DNA of 64,000 nucleotides from contig JBBCBC010000022.1 of NCBI GenBank assembly GCA_037126765.1, positions 19,187,758 to 19,251,757 of the forward strand, written 5' to 3'. The stretch comes from Stenogyne calaminthoides (lineage: Eukaryota; Streptophyta; Magnoliopsida; Lamiales; Lamiaceae). Both the position numbers and the translations under genes were made by a program. Shown in pieces: positions 23,465-33,199 of the stretch. The notes under the pieces were generated by a model. The model worked only from the letters and a program-made list of their open reading frames with translations, was not told where the DNA came from and did not search any database. The first letter of the stretch is position 1. The number at the start of each line of letters is the position of its first letter.

Positions 23465-24300
23465 CTTGTTTAAATAGAAAAGTATTACTTGTTTAGATAG
23501 AAAGGTATAACTTGTTTAAAGAAAAGTATTACTTGTTTAGATGAAAAAATATTACTTGTTTAAAGGAAAATATTACTTATTTAGATAGAAAAGTATTACT
23601 TGTTTAGAAGGAAAATTATTACAAGTTTAAAAGAAAGGTAGTACTTTTTAAAAAAAAAGTACAAGTAAAAAATATAATTTTAATATAATTTAATTTAATT
23701 TAATTTTAATTTTAATTTATATAAAAATATTATTATATAAAAATGTGATTGAATTAATAAATAAGATAATTGAAATAAAGAATTTTAAAAAAAATTGTAA
23801 GAAAAAATTATTTTTAGAACATATAGAATTAATTTCATTAAATAAACGTAAGAAAAGTATTACTTGTTTAGATGAAAAAGTATTACTTGTTTAAAGAAAA
23901 GAATTACTTGTTTAAATAGAAAAGTATTACTAGCTTGTTTAAATAGAAATATATAACTTGTTTAAAGAAATATATATATTACTTCTTTAGAAGAAAAAAT
24001 ATTACTTGTTTAAAGAAAAATATTACTTATTAAGATAAAAAAAAAAGTATATTACTTGTTTAGAAGGAAAAGTATTACAAGTTTAAAAGAAAGGTACGTA
24101 GTGTACTTTAAAAAAAAAACAAATAAAAAATATAATTTTAATATAATTTAATTTAAATTTATATAAAAAAATTATTATTATATAAAAAAGTGTGATTGAA
24201 TTAATAAATAAGATAATTGAAATAAAGAATTTAAAAAAAAAATTGTAAAAAAAACGAATTCTAGGACATATAAAATTAATTTCATTAAGTAAATGCAAGA
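23465..24300. repeat. ~400-bp tandem duplication containing short tandem repeats (in CACTA-II)
   Basis: Two adjacent blocks (about 23465–23855 and 23856–24300) share the same order of parts: a run of ~20-base units built on agtattacttgtttaaa, then a block starting aaaaatataattttaatata, then aataagataattgaaataaa, then an ending aattaatttcattaa. The copies differ by small indels. Confidence 0.75.
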
Positions 24301-24309
24301 AAATTTAGT

Positions 24310-24425
24310 GTCTGAAATGAATCGATTCCTCTCTCGCGCCCAAGGTCCCGTGTTCGGTCCCCCATGAGAGCGAATAATTGTCTCAATTAATTGGGAGACT
24401 TGGTGGCTTATATATGAGATGCTTG
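24310..24425 (+). repeat. tRNA/SINE-like fragment inside CACTA-II
   Basis: Contains ctctctcgcgcccaaggtcc and GTGTTCGGTCC (24350–24360), which resembles a pol III box B. The box A half is not recognisable. Probably the 3' half of a tRNA-derived SINE. Confidence 0.35.
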
Positions 24426-25224
24426 GCGGTCAGGCGGTTTAAAATCGATTTTTTTTTTAAAAAAAAAGTGTTGGAGAAACGGTTAAAAACATTTGTGTAT
24501 ATCTTGACAGCGGTTGAAAACCGCTCTCCAAATGACCTTTGCAATGCGGTTAAAAAGCAATTTGTCAAGTGCGATTTCTTGACAAATTTTTTTATATCGG
24601 TATCAAGCTTGGACAAACTGAATTCTTGGAGAGCGGTTATAATATCTCTCCAAGGTCATTTTTAACAGCTGTCCAAGCCCAAATCTGTATTAGTGATTAT
24701 AATGAAAAATAAAATTTATTTACATTAAATAGTGCAATTATTTTTTCATATTAGTAGTTACACGATTTTGTATTAATAAGTTGCATTTTTCAATATAATG
24801 AATTGTATAGTTCTATAATGTACTATAAGTGCACGGTGCACCTAGAAAAGAGATAGTCTTACAAAAGAGGCTATTATTAAATTGCGGAAATATAGTTTTA
24901 TATATATATATATATAAAATACATAATTCATAATGGCATATAGTGTATGTGTAGTTTTTATTTTTTGCTTTTCCCTAAATGATAAACATTATATATCCCA
25001 TTTTTCAGTACACTTTATTATTTTATCAACATCCTAAATTAAAGTGCTTGGAGCCTTTGATATCCTACTTTAGGCTTGATTTCTACAATGCGACCCAAAT
25101 AGAATAATGCAAATACGCAAAATTACAATACAATTGAAATGAAATACATAAAATTATTGAGTGGATTTCTTATGCATCATCCACTCTAAGCTACATTTTT
25201 TAAGCATAACACTTGTTGAGTTGA

Positions 25225-25370
25225 AACATACAATGTATTTACGTTAAAACGTGTAATATGTTCGTTAAATAAATTGCATATTTCAATATAAAAAAATTGT
25301 ATATTTCACTGCAATAAATTGTATATTTCAAAAATATAGTATAGAGTGCACGATGCACTTGATACATTTA
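25225..25370. repeat. Foldback MITE copy
   Basis: Carries the family's blocks (tacaatgtatttacgttaaa, tgcatatttcaatataaaaa, ttgtatatttc) and ends at agagtgcacgatgcacttga. Shorter and more decayed than the copy at 27263–27465. Confidence 0.5.
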
Positions 25371-25485
25371 AAACCTAGCCAAAAATATTTAAAATACATT
25401 TAGTTATTGCAAATGCAATAAATATCCATAATCAATAATAGATTAAAATGAAACATACAAGAGTAAATTTTTAAAGGCAAAAACT

Positions 25486-26516
25486 TGTATGCAATATTGC
25501 ATAGTGTAGTTTATGTGCAATTAGCCCAAATTGGAGAGATATTTATTTTTTGCGGGTCAGGCCTAAGGTCATTTCAGATTCGGCGCTTCCATTTTATTCT
25601 TCCTCGCGGTCCTAGGATTCTTCTTCCTCGCGATTCCAGATTTTACAGTGGTGCGTTTTTAGATTTTTCCTTCTCTTCTCTTGTTCTTCTTTTTCTTTTC
25701 ATTCTCTTCCTTATTCAAATTCTTCCACAATCTTTTCAGATCCTTCTGCACTCTTCTCACGCAGTTCTTTAAATCTGTAATTTTAGATTGATGATTTTTT
25801 TTCGCGCTTGTACTGATTTTTATTCATGTAGTAATATTCTTTTATTCATAGGGTAACACTCTTTTGTTCATGTAGTAACACATTAAGCTGTTCTTTATAT
25901 CTGTAATTTTGAACTGAGGATTTTTTTTTGCACTTGTACTGATTTTTTGTTCATGTGGTAACATGTTATTCTTCATAGGGTAACACTTTTTGTTCATGTA
26001 GCAACACATGTTTTTTTAGTAATATGCAACATTGTACACATGTTGTAATACTATGTGAATACTCATGTGCTACCATATAAACAATAATATATTACTTTGT
26101 GACCCATGTGTTACCTCTATGAACATTCATGTGTTACGTTATGTGTTAATATGTGTTACATAAGATATGAAGTATTTTCAGTATAACACTGTAGTAATAC
26201 TTATACATAGATGTAGTAACACACAAAAACTTGAAAAAAAAAATAGTTTAGAAATTATGTGATCAATAAGAATTGAACTTGCAACCAAATATATTAATAA
26301 TAGACTCTAAACCACTATGCTACAACACATATTTAATAAAAATATCCTTCTATAAATATACATACGTCCGTCCAACCCACATCTCTGACCCGCACTGTCC
26401 GACCCGCCCCGCGCTCGACCCGACCCATCCGCATCCGACCCGCGATTTTTGAAGGTTGACCCGCGAGTATTTATTTATTTTTCCTTAGTTGTGGCGTTGT
26501 GCAATATTGCACAAGA
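25486..26516. mobile_element. Possible non-autonomous element with CAATATTG ends
   Basis: The left end reads cttgtatgcaatattgca; the right end, reverse-complemented, reads cttgtgcaatattgca, an imperfect inverted repeat about 1 kb apart. Inside are a GC-rich left flank (near 25550–25640), a t-rich body with repeated ttcatgtagtaacac units (25820–26020) and a GC-rich right flank with repeated cgacccgc units (26370–26465). I could not find a convincing target duplication, so superfamily and exact ends are unknown. Confidence 0.4.
26225..26325 (-). mobile_element. tRNA-derived SINE-like sequence
   Basis: On the minus strand, box A TAGCATAGTGG (26322–26312) and box B GTTCAATTC (26278–26270) both fit the pol III consensus at tRNA-like spacing, and a run of T follows at the 3' side. 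The intervening sequence cannot form a normal anticodon arm, so this is a SINE head or tRNA pseudogene rather than a tRNA gene. Confidence 0.5.
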
Positions 26517-26607
26517 GTTCTACTCACTTTTTAATATATACATATGTTTATATTTTATAAAAGATAAAATTAAATGTTAAAGAAATATAATTTGAAAACA
26601 AATTTTA

Positions 26608-26848
26608 TACTACCTCCGTCTCGGAAAAACGTGCACACCTACTTTATTATCGAGTTTTTGTGAGCGAGTTGTTTATTAGTATTTCAAATGATAAATTACT
26701 TTTTAAAGAGGGGTATTATAGATCTACCTCTCATCTATTGCATGCATCTTTAAAAATTATTTTATCATTTTAAATACTAATAAAAAACTCGTTCGCAAAA
26801 ACACGTGAAAACAGTAAACTTGCACGTTTATTTGGGACGAAGGAAGTA
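26608..26848. mobile_element. Stowaway-type (Tc1/mariner) MITE
   Basis: 26610–26846 is flanked by TA dinucleotides. The ends read CTACCTCCGTCTCGG and, reverse-complemented, CTTCCTTCGTCCCAAA, the familiar CTCCCTCCGTCCC terminus of plant Stowaway MITEs with some decay. Subterminal sequence also pairs (aacgtgcacac with aaacgtgcaag). Non-coding. Confidence 0.85.
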
Positions 26849-27262
26849 TTTTCTAACAAATTTTGACAAAAATGAAGTCTTGCTCTAAATTGGAGATCTC
26901 GTAGGAGGTGCTCTATGAATTTCAGAGATGTGATGATTGCATAAAAAAGAAGCACCAATTTATTATAATATCTTCTAAATATCATCATTATTATTAATAA
27001 ATAATAATAAATATCAGCAAGCATGCTTGCATCCTCCCCAAGCTTCATTATGGGTTTAACTTTTTAAGTTATTCAATGATGCTTTCTAATTCATATTTAA
27101 CTTATCTCTCTAACATGATTATTGATTATGATGATATAAAGTATCCACCAATTTTTGTATGTATTTCAAAAATTTTAATTTGTTCCCAAATATGAGATTT
27201 AATTATATCCCCGCAAATCCGGTTCCTTCTATATGAATAAATCTAAGGCTAAGTTTTATATA

Positions 27263-27465
27263 TATTCAGGTGCATTGCCTATTCATAGTGAATGTTAGAA
27301 TCATTCAACTTGTTATACTGAAAGATACAATATATTTATACTAAATCAAACAACTACTAATATGAAAAAATTATTTCACGATTGAATGTAAACATATTGC
27401 ATCTTTTAATATAATAAATTATAAAATATTAAAATACACAGTAAATATATGATGCATTTGCAGGC
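27263..27465. repeat. Foldback MITE copy
   Basis: Left arm: tagaatcattcaacttgtta then tactgaaagatacaatatat. Right arm in the opposite sense: catattgcatcttttaatat then aataaattataaaatatt. The centre is caactactaatatgaaaaaa. The arms are reverse complements in outline, so the transcript would fold into one long hairpin. Confidence 0.6.
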
Positions 27466-27582
27466 ACGTAGCCCCACCCTACATCAAAATAACGGGTTGG
27501 CGATTGACGTACAATCTTTATTTTTCAATTTAAAGAAACTAGAACTACTTATTCTTTTTTTTCCATTTTATTTACCCAATCA

Positions 27583-28305
27583 TCTATACTATAATAAAAA
27601 GTGTCTTTGGGATTGAGAAATATTTTCGGACCATTTTACTCTTGCCACTTTTTACTTTGTTCAATTCGATCATTTCTTTCATTTTTCAAATTATTTTAGT
27701 TTTAAATTTTATAAATTTAATTAATAACTACTTTTGTTCCATTTAATTTAATAAATTCAATTATAATTTTACCTTATTTTTTTATCTATAATATTTTAAT
27801 TATTCAATTTTGTGTCTTGGTGTTGAAAAATATTTTTGGACCCTTTAACCCTTGTCACTTTTTACATTGTTCAATTTGGTCCTTTCTATCATTTGTTAAT
27901 ATTATTTTAATTTTAAATTTTGAAAATTTAATTAATAACTACTTTTGTTCCATTTCATTTAATTTAATAAATTCAATTATAATTTTACATTAATTTTATC
28001 TATAATATTTTAATTTATTCAATTTTGTTCGATATTTTATTTGATGATTTTATTTAATAGTTATAAGCTACATTTTTTTTTTTAAAATTATATTAAATTA
28101 TAAATTTATATTAGTTTTGTTTAATTATTAAATAGTTTTATAAGAATTCCAAAGGGTCACAAGTGGACACAAGTTTAAGCAGTGCATGTCTTATAATTCC
28201 AAAGCATAGAATTCTTATTTTCTAAAAAAAAAATTCTTATTTTTTTATAACATTTTTTTACTAATTACTTACGTATCACGTGGCAATGCACGTGATATAA
28301 ATTAG
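27583..28305 (+). mobile_element. Candidate non-autonomous Helitron
   Basis: The 5' end TCTATACTATAATAAAAA follows an A. The 3' end has an 8-bp perfect hairpin (ATCACGTG at 28275–28282, CACGTGAT at 28289–28296) nine bases before a terminal TTAG followed by T, close to the Helitron CTRR^T rule (first base T, not C). The interior is a direct duplication of about 217 bp (27602–27817 and 27818–28032) starting at gtctttgggattgagaaata and gtcttggtgttgaaaaatat. No Rep/helicase is encoded. Confidence 0.65.
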
Positions 28306-28733
28306 TTTGATTAAAAGTCTGTAAGAAACTAACGATGGATAAATTAAGCATTCATTTCTCATTTTTGTGTTTATGAAGTCTCTAAGTTGCTATGTTTTTA
28401 ACCATGTCTTTATCTCCACTTTATATTAAAGTTTATGCTATTTTGTAACAATGACGGAGCCAGAAATTTTAATTTAGAAGATCAATTTCATAGAAAAATA
28501 AAATATATTTATATCATAATATTCGAAATACTATTGATCTCATTATTTAAGAAAAGCTCTATATATAAATTGTATCATCAAATAAATGAATGTGAATTTA
28601 GTAACAGTAATATTATTCGTAAAATGCGTTTAAAATCAAATTATTAATAATCGCGGTTCCAACAATAAGTGTGATAAAAAATGATCGCAACTTGATTTAT
28701 GATTGAAGGAAGGACCTTCATTACCAAGCCCCA

Positions 28734-28935
28734 AATATTTTGTACTAAAAGAAAGGAAAAGAAAAAAGGAACAGAAGATTGACTAACAAAAATTAAAACC
28801 TGATTTAAAAGAAAAAAGGAACAAAAGTGTGACCATCATAGATTGAAAATTGATTCAAAAGAAAAAAGGAGATGAAGTGTGACCAACAAAAATTGAAACC
28901 CGATCAATGATTGACGGAAGCACATTATCAAGGAG
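28734..28935. repeat. Short minisatellite (~55–60-bp units)
   Basis: Three imperfect units, each with aaaagaaaaaaggaa followed by gtgtgaccaacaaaaattg-type sequence and a gattga segment. Non-coding. Flanked by AT-rich DNA to 29600 in which I see no gene. Confidence 0.6.
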
Positions 28936-30094
28936 AAATGAACCAATTTGACAACACTACTTATTAAAATATAAAAGAAAACTTATGTGTGTGCGCGTAT
29001 ATATATAATTTTATAATAAACTAAAACTTAACAATTGTTTGTAGTTTTTTTGTTTTGTTTTGTTTTATATTATTTATGAAATATGAATAAATTAATTATA
29101 AATCTACACAATTATTTTATATTAATTATATAAAAGCTATATGTAAGAATTTCATATCTAGGTCTAAATTTTAATTGCATTTAAATATAAACGCATATTT
29201 TACAAGTGTGTTCATTCAAGGTTCAATTTTTACTTTTTACTCTCAATGAATTGAGATAAAACACTTAAATAATCAATTTAAAAACTGAATATGTAATATA
29301 TAAATATAAAGACAAAAAAAAAAGGGAGAGAAAAATAGGTAAAGCAATGAACCGTTGATTGAACACGAAACTGTTGGCATCGTTAATGTGAAACAAGAAA
29401 AGAATATGGTGTTGGTTGGGCCGCGAGTAAAATGCTAAATTTTTTTAGCATTTTATTAAAGTACGTGCAAAATTTTCTTTCGTTATTTTTTAATAGAGAG
29501 TGTGTGTCACTCGCCTTTGGTGAGACTAGGTATTGACTCAAGTCTATATAAAAAAAAACATAAATTTTCTCTGTGTTTTATAAAATGTGCACAAAACTCA
29601 TTCGTGTTTCATAAGATATGCATAAATCTCAGGGATTTAAATCGATTTGGTCCAATAAATTTGAACATTTATTGAAAAGGTCCCGTAAGTTTCACATGTT
29701 TTAATTTAGTCCCGTATGTTTTCAATTTGTACCAATTTCGTCCCAAATCGCCGGAGACCGGTCAAATTACACAAAAACGACGTCGTTTTAGGGGCGTGTG
29801 ATACACGCGCCCCTAATTTTTATCGGGAAATGATGACTTGCATCGATTTGGACACGTGACGTGCCACATGTGTATTATACCGATTAAAAATAAATAAAAA
29901 AACGAAAATAAAAATTACACTTCATTAAATAACAAAATAAATCAAAATTAAACTAACACCATAAAATTTAAATTTAAATTATACAAACACCCCAAATCAG
30001 ATGCAAAAATTGAAATCATACAACACCCCCAAATTGACGGAAAGTGTGGAGGATTAGGGTTCGTCAATTGAATGCAATAAATTACACCAAAATC

Positions 30095-30100
30095 TATAAA
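30095..30100 (+). promoter_or_regulatory. TATA-like box upstream of the captured heat-shock gene
   Basis: TATAAA lies about 50 bases before the ATG, within the captured centre and about 60 bases inside the inverted repeat. I see no clear heat-shock element (alternating GAA/TTC trimers) between the repeat and the ATG, so heat-responsive control may not have come with the gene. Confidence 0.35.
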
Positions 30101-30147
30101 AAAAAAACTCCTCGCAATCAAAAGTTTCATCAAAATCCAATCAATCA

Positions 30148-30684
30148 ATGTCGCTAATTCCAAGCATTTTCGGGGGACGAAGCAGCGCATTCGACCCATT
30201 CACCCTCGACGCGTGGGACCCCTTCTGCGAATGGCAAATCGCCACCGGCAGCGGCAACAAAACGACGTCGCAGTTCGCCGAGATGCGAATCGACTGGAAG
30301 GAGACGCCGGAGAGCCACGTGTTCAAGGCCGTCGTCCCCGGACTTAAGAAGGAGGAGGTCAAAGTGGAGATCGAGGAAGGGAACGTCCTCCAGATTAGAT
30401 GCGAGCGCAGATCTGACAAGGAGGAGAAGAACGACACCTGGCACCGCGTCGAGGTGAGTTCCGATAAGTTCCTCCGCCGCTTCCGACTGCCGGAGAACGC
30501 CAAGGTGGATCAGATCAAGGCCAGTATGGAGAATGGAGTGCTCACTGTCACTGTACCTAAGGAGGAAGTGAAGAAGCCTGATGTGAAGGCTATTGGGGGT
30601 GTTAGTATGAATTCGATTTTTGTATTTGATTTGGGGTGTTTTTATGATTTAAATTTAAATTTAAATTTTATGGTGTTAGTTTAA
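30148..30684 (+). CDS. Class I cytosolic small heat-shock protein, captured, altered C-terminus
   Basis: Small heat-shock proteins are ATP-independent chaperones that hold unfolding proteins for Hsp70/Hsp100. The 178-codon frame is intronless and starts MSLIPSIFGG, the plant class I cytosolic signature. An alpha-crystallin domain spans about residues 44–138, with the conserved ETPESHVFKA, PGLKKEEVKVE and P-x14-GVL (P115–G130) motifs. Class I proteins end in a KAIEISG-like tail with an I-x-I anchor needed for oligomer assembly. Here the family sequence stops at KAI (147–149), where the right inverted repeat begins, and 29 residues from the transposon repeat follow, so the anchor is lost. The frame has no internal stop, suggesting recent capture or constraint. 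It could be expressed, but oligomerisation is doubtful. Confidence 0.9.
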   Translation: MSLIPSIFGGRSSAFDPFTLDAWDPFCEWQIATGSGNKTTSQFAEMRIDWKETPESHVFKAVVPGLKKEEVKVEIEEGNVLQIRCERRSDKEEKNDTWHRVEVSSDKFLRRFRLPENAKVDQIKASMENGVLTVTVPKEEVKKPDVKAIGGVSMNSIFVFDLGCFYDLNLNLNFMVLV

Positions 30685-31128
30685 TTTTAATTTTGGGTGT
30701 GGGGAAGTTTTAAACTTCCTTTTTTCATTTAATTTTGATTTATTTTTTTATTTAATAATATTCTGAAATTGGAATATATATTTAATTTAATTTGATATAT
30801 ATTTATTTTAATTATGATTTATTTTAATTCATATTTAATGAACTGTAATTTTAATTTTCGTTTTTATTTTTTTAATAGGAATAATACACATGTGGTGCGC
30901 CACGTGTCCAAATCTTTGCAAGTCAGCATTTCCCGATCGAAATTAGGGGACACACGCCCCTAAAACGACGTCGTTTTTGTGTGGTTTGACCGGTCTCCGG
31001 TGATTTGGGACGAAATTGGCACAAATTGAAAACATACGAGACTAAATTAAAACATGTGAAACTTACTGGACCTTTTCAATAAAGGTGCAAATTTACGGGA
31101 CCAAATCGATTTAAATCCCTAAATCTCA

Positions 31129-31575
31129 CATGTGTTTCAAAAAATATGCACAAAACCCTCTTGCTTGTAGTTTATAAAATTATGAAGGAAATCATTTTTC
31201 ATCGTTTTTTCATAGTCTTTTTCATTAATTTTTCAGTTTAATGAATTCATCCTAACAAAAATTTCAAATGCAAAATAACTACACCAAAATACCACGTTCA
31301 AAAAAAAAAAAAATAAAAAAATTGGGGTCAACACAAGAGAACACCTTTAATATTATTTTAATAAAATAAAAGGGAGTTTTATACATCTATTGAAATATAG
31401 GAGTGTTTTGTGCACTTTAAATGAAACACGAGAATTTATATTCATTTATTAAAACATAAAAAAAAAGTGTCTATACTTTAATAAAGCACAAAAGGGTCAT
31501 ATGCATTTATTAAAATATAAAAGTGATTTATGCATTTTATATATAAAAAAAAGAGTTAATTTTTTGTTTTTTACT
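31129..31575. repeat. Degenerate short tandem repeats flanking the Pack-MULE
   Basis: Before (29560–29622) and after (31121–31550) the Pack-MULE the DNA consists of loosely repeated units built on gtttcataaaatatgcacaa and its reverse. They include gtgttttgtgcactttaaat and attaaaacataaaaaaaaag. The Pack-MULE appears to have landed in this repeat. No coding sequence. Confidence 0.5.
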
Positions 31576-32051
31576 GGCCGGACTAGGGATGGCAATATTA
31601 CCCCGGCCCGCCCTGACCCGCATTATTTGGGTCGGACCCATCTCGGACCCGTAGTGAAGCGGGGCGGGTCTGAGTATTACTCGGGACCCGCGCCCCGGAC
31701 CCGTGCCCCGTTTTATATATTAAAAAACAAAATATATGTTATTTAATATATATAAATATAATATATTTTACATTTTTTTATATTTATTAATATGTAGATA
31801 ACAAAAAATCAACTTTATAGACGTTTTTTAGGTCTATATGAAATATAATATGTTATTTAAATTAAAATTATCTATTGATATCAATATTTTAAATTGTAAA
31901 ATAAAATAAAATATGAAAAGATATTTAATATGGGTCGCCCCGCCCGCCCTGTGCCCCGAACGGGTCAGACCCGTCCCGCCCCATTTCAAGAGTGGATCGG
32001 GTTCGGGTATCTAAGTACCCGACCCGACCCATTGACATCCCTAGGCCGGAC
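31576..32051. mobile_element. hAT-type MITE with 8-bp target duplication
   Basis: The element is 31584–32043, with ends TAGGGATGGCAAT and ATTGACATCCCTA and duplication GGCCGGAC at 31576–31583 and 32044–32051. Subterminal regions are rich in cggaccc / gggtccg repeats in both orientations, and the centre is AT-rich. No transposase. Confidence 0.93.
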
Positions 32052-33199
32052 CAGAGAATGAAAATAAATTCACTCTTGCCATGAGCTAGAGATGCTCTTC
32101 TAGAAGAGATTATTGATGAAATAAAGAAACTCCAATTCTATTCTTTCTTATAAATAAAAATTTGTGTGAACTGTTTACGGTAAATTCTATTTTTTTTAAT
32201 AACATTGTAAGTGCACTATCATTGTTATAAATATACATTACCACACATTTTTTAAATAGTGATAGTGCTTATACATAAGAGTGATAGTATTTGTACATAA
32301 TACTAATTTACATGAGTGTTATTCTCTCTTATAATCTAATTCTGTTTCCCTACAATTGTTTTACAATCGAATTTTCATTTTCTCCTCACAGAAATTGTTG
32401 TATGTAATCCACTCCATTCTCTTATAAGCGGAGCACCTGTAATTTTATTTTTTAATGATGAAGCACCGAAGTGAAATCCACTCCATCTAGTCATCCACTG
32501 TTCTCAAATTTGTTGTCCCACATATCCAAAAATAAGCCCAACGGAATGTTACTTCAGAATATCTGCAGTTTCATATTTTCTTTAATTAATTCGAGTTGCA
32601 TTCTTCTATGGTTATCATTAAATTAAAATTTTCAATACATCATAAAGCTTTGGATTTTAATTTTTATCAGCAATGCTTCTTAATGTAAATAAGATCATAA
32701 ATACGTTAAAAAAGGTTAAAATTAGGCAGTTTTGCAGATCACCCCAAAGATGGATTCAATTAGAGCAGGTCTTGTATGAGACCGTCTCACTGTGAAACAG
32801 AGTATAACGTGAGAATAACGTTATGAAAGGGAAAAGTGCTAATTTATAAAGGCTAAGTCTTGTATGGATGCAGATCACCGTGCACTCATAATACATGTTA
32901 GAATTATACAACTTGTTATATTGAATATGCAACTTGTTTTCACTGACCAAACAATTATTAATATGAAAAAATAATTGCATAGTTCTAAAATGCATTATAA
33001 GTACACGGTGCACCTAAATGCACATGATATCCACTCATTTGTGAAGGGTCTCACCTTGAGACCGTTTTAGACAAGTTTTTGCTATTCAATTATTATGGTT
33101 TTCCAATATGCATACAAAACATAAGTAATAAAGTGGGGAATAAAAGGCAAAAGACTAGTTGTTGGATGTATGTTGAAAAGCAACCAAAATCAGATGAAA
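32052..33199. other. Intergenic region downstream of the clamp-loader-like gene
   Basis: AT-rich and non-coding apart from the foldback copy at 32868–33042. Around the latter, tatgagaccgtctcac (32773) and gtctcaccttgagaccg (33048) form an outer imperfect inverted pair, hinting that the foldback sits inside or is part of a slightly larger element. Confidence 0.45.
32868..33042. repeat. Foldback MITE copy
   Basis: Begins agatcaccgtgcactcataa and ends acacggtgcacctaaatgca, with tagaattatacaacttgtta in the left arm and ttgcatagttctaaaatgca in the right arm. The most complete ends of the family in this window are here. Confidence 0.65.

Larger units (their letters stand above)
23029..24698 (+). 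mobile_element. CACTA element II with 3-bp target duplication
   Basis: The element is 23032–24695. It starts CACTACTACACATTTGAGCT and its other end, reverse-complemented, reads CACTAATACAGATTTGGGCT. The duplication is ATT at 23029–23031 and 24696–24698. The subterminal zone 23090–23275 holds at least six alternating-orientation copies of the gcttggacagcggtt / aaccgctctccaag motif; the 3' zone 24470–24680 holds more. It shares ends and motifs with CACTA-I but not its interior. There is no coding sequence, so it is non-autonomous and moves, if at all, with a transposase from elsewhere. Confidence 0.93.
22985..24850. repeat. Foldback MITE copy split by CACTA-II
   Basis: The left part is 22985–23031 (from ttcaggtgcatcgtgcactt to tagaattgtacagtttatt); the right part is 24696–24850 (ending ataagtgcacggtgcaccta). 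Joined across the CACTA they give the same palindromic plan as 32868–33042. This shows the MITE was present before CACTA-II arrived. Confidence 0.65.
29623..31128. mobile_element. Pack-MULE: Mutator-like element carrying a heat-shock gene
   Basis: The element is 29632–31119. It opens GGGATTTAAATCGATTTGGT and closes with the reverse complement. It is flanked by a perfect 9-bp duplication TAAATCTCA at 29623–29631 and 31120–31128, the Mutator hallmark. The terminal inverted repeats are long: about 29632–30033 and 30593–31119, matching up to the inner CACCCCCAA; the right arm has an extra AT-rich stretch near 30730–30860. The unique centre (30034–30592) is GC-rich and encodes a small heat-shock protein. 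There is no transposase, so it would depend on a MULE elsewhere. Confidence 0.95.

Noticed and set aside
26225..26325. A functional tRNA gene on the minus strand
   Set aside because: Box A and box B fit, but the acceptor and anticodon stems do not pair; better read as a SINE head.
30141..30503. Minus-strand frames opposite the heat-shock gene
   Set aside because: Shadows of a GC-rich coding strand; the plus-strand frame matches a known family over its length.
32760..33075. A larger hAT or Mutator element around the foldback copy
   Set aside because: gagaccgtctcac-type words occur on both sides in opposite senses, but no consistent duplication or terminal match could be found.
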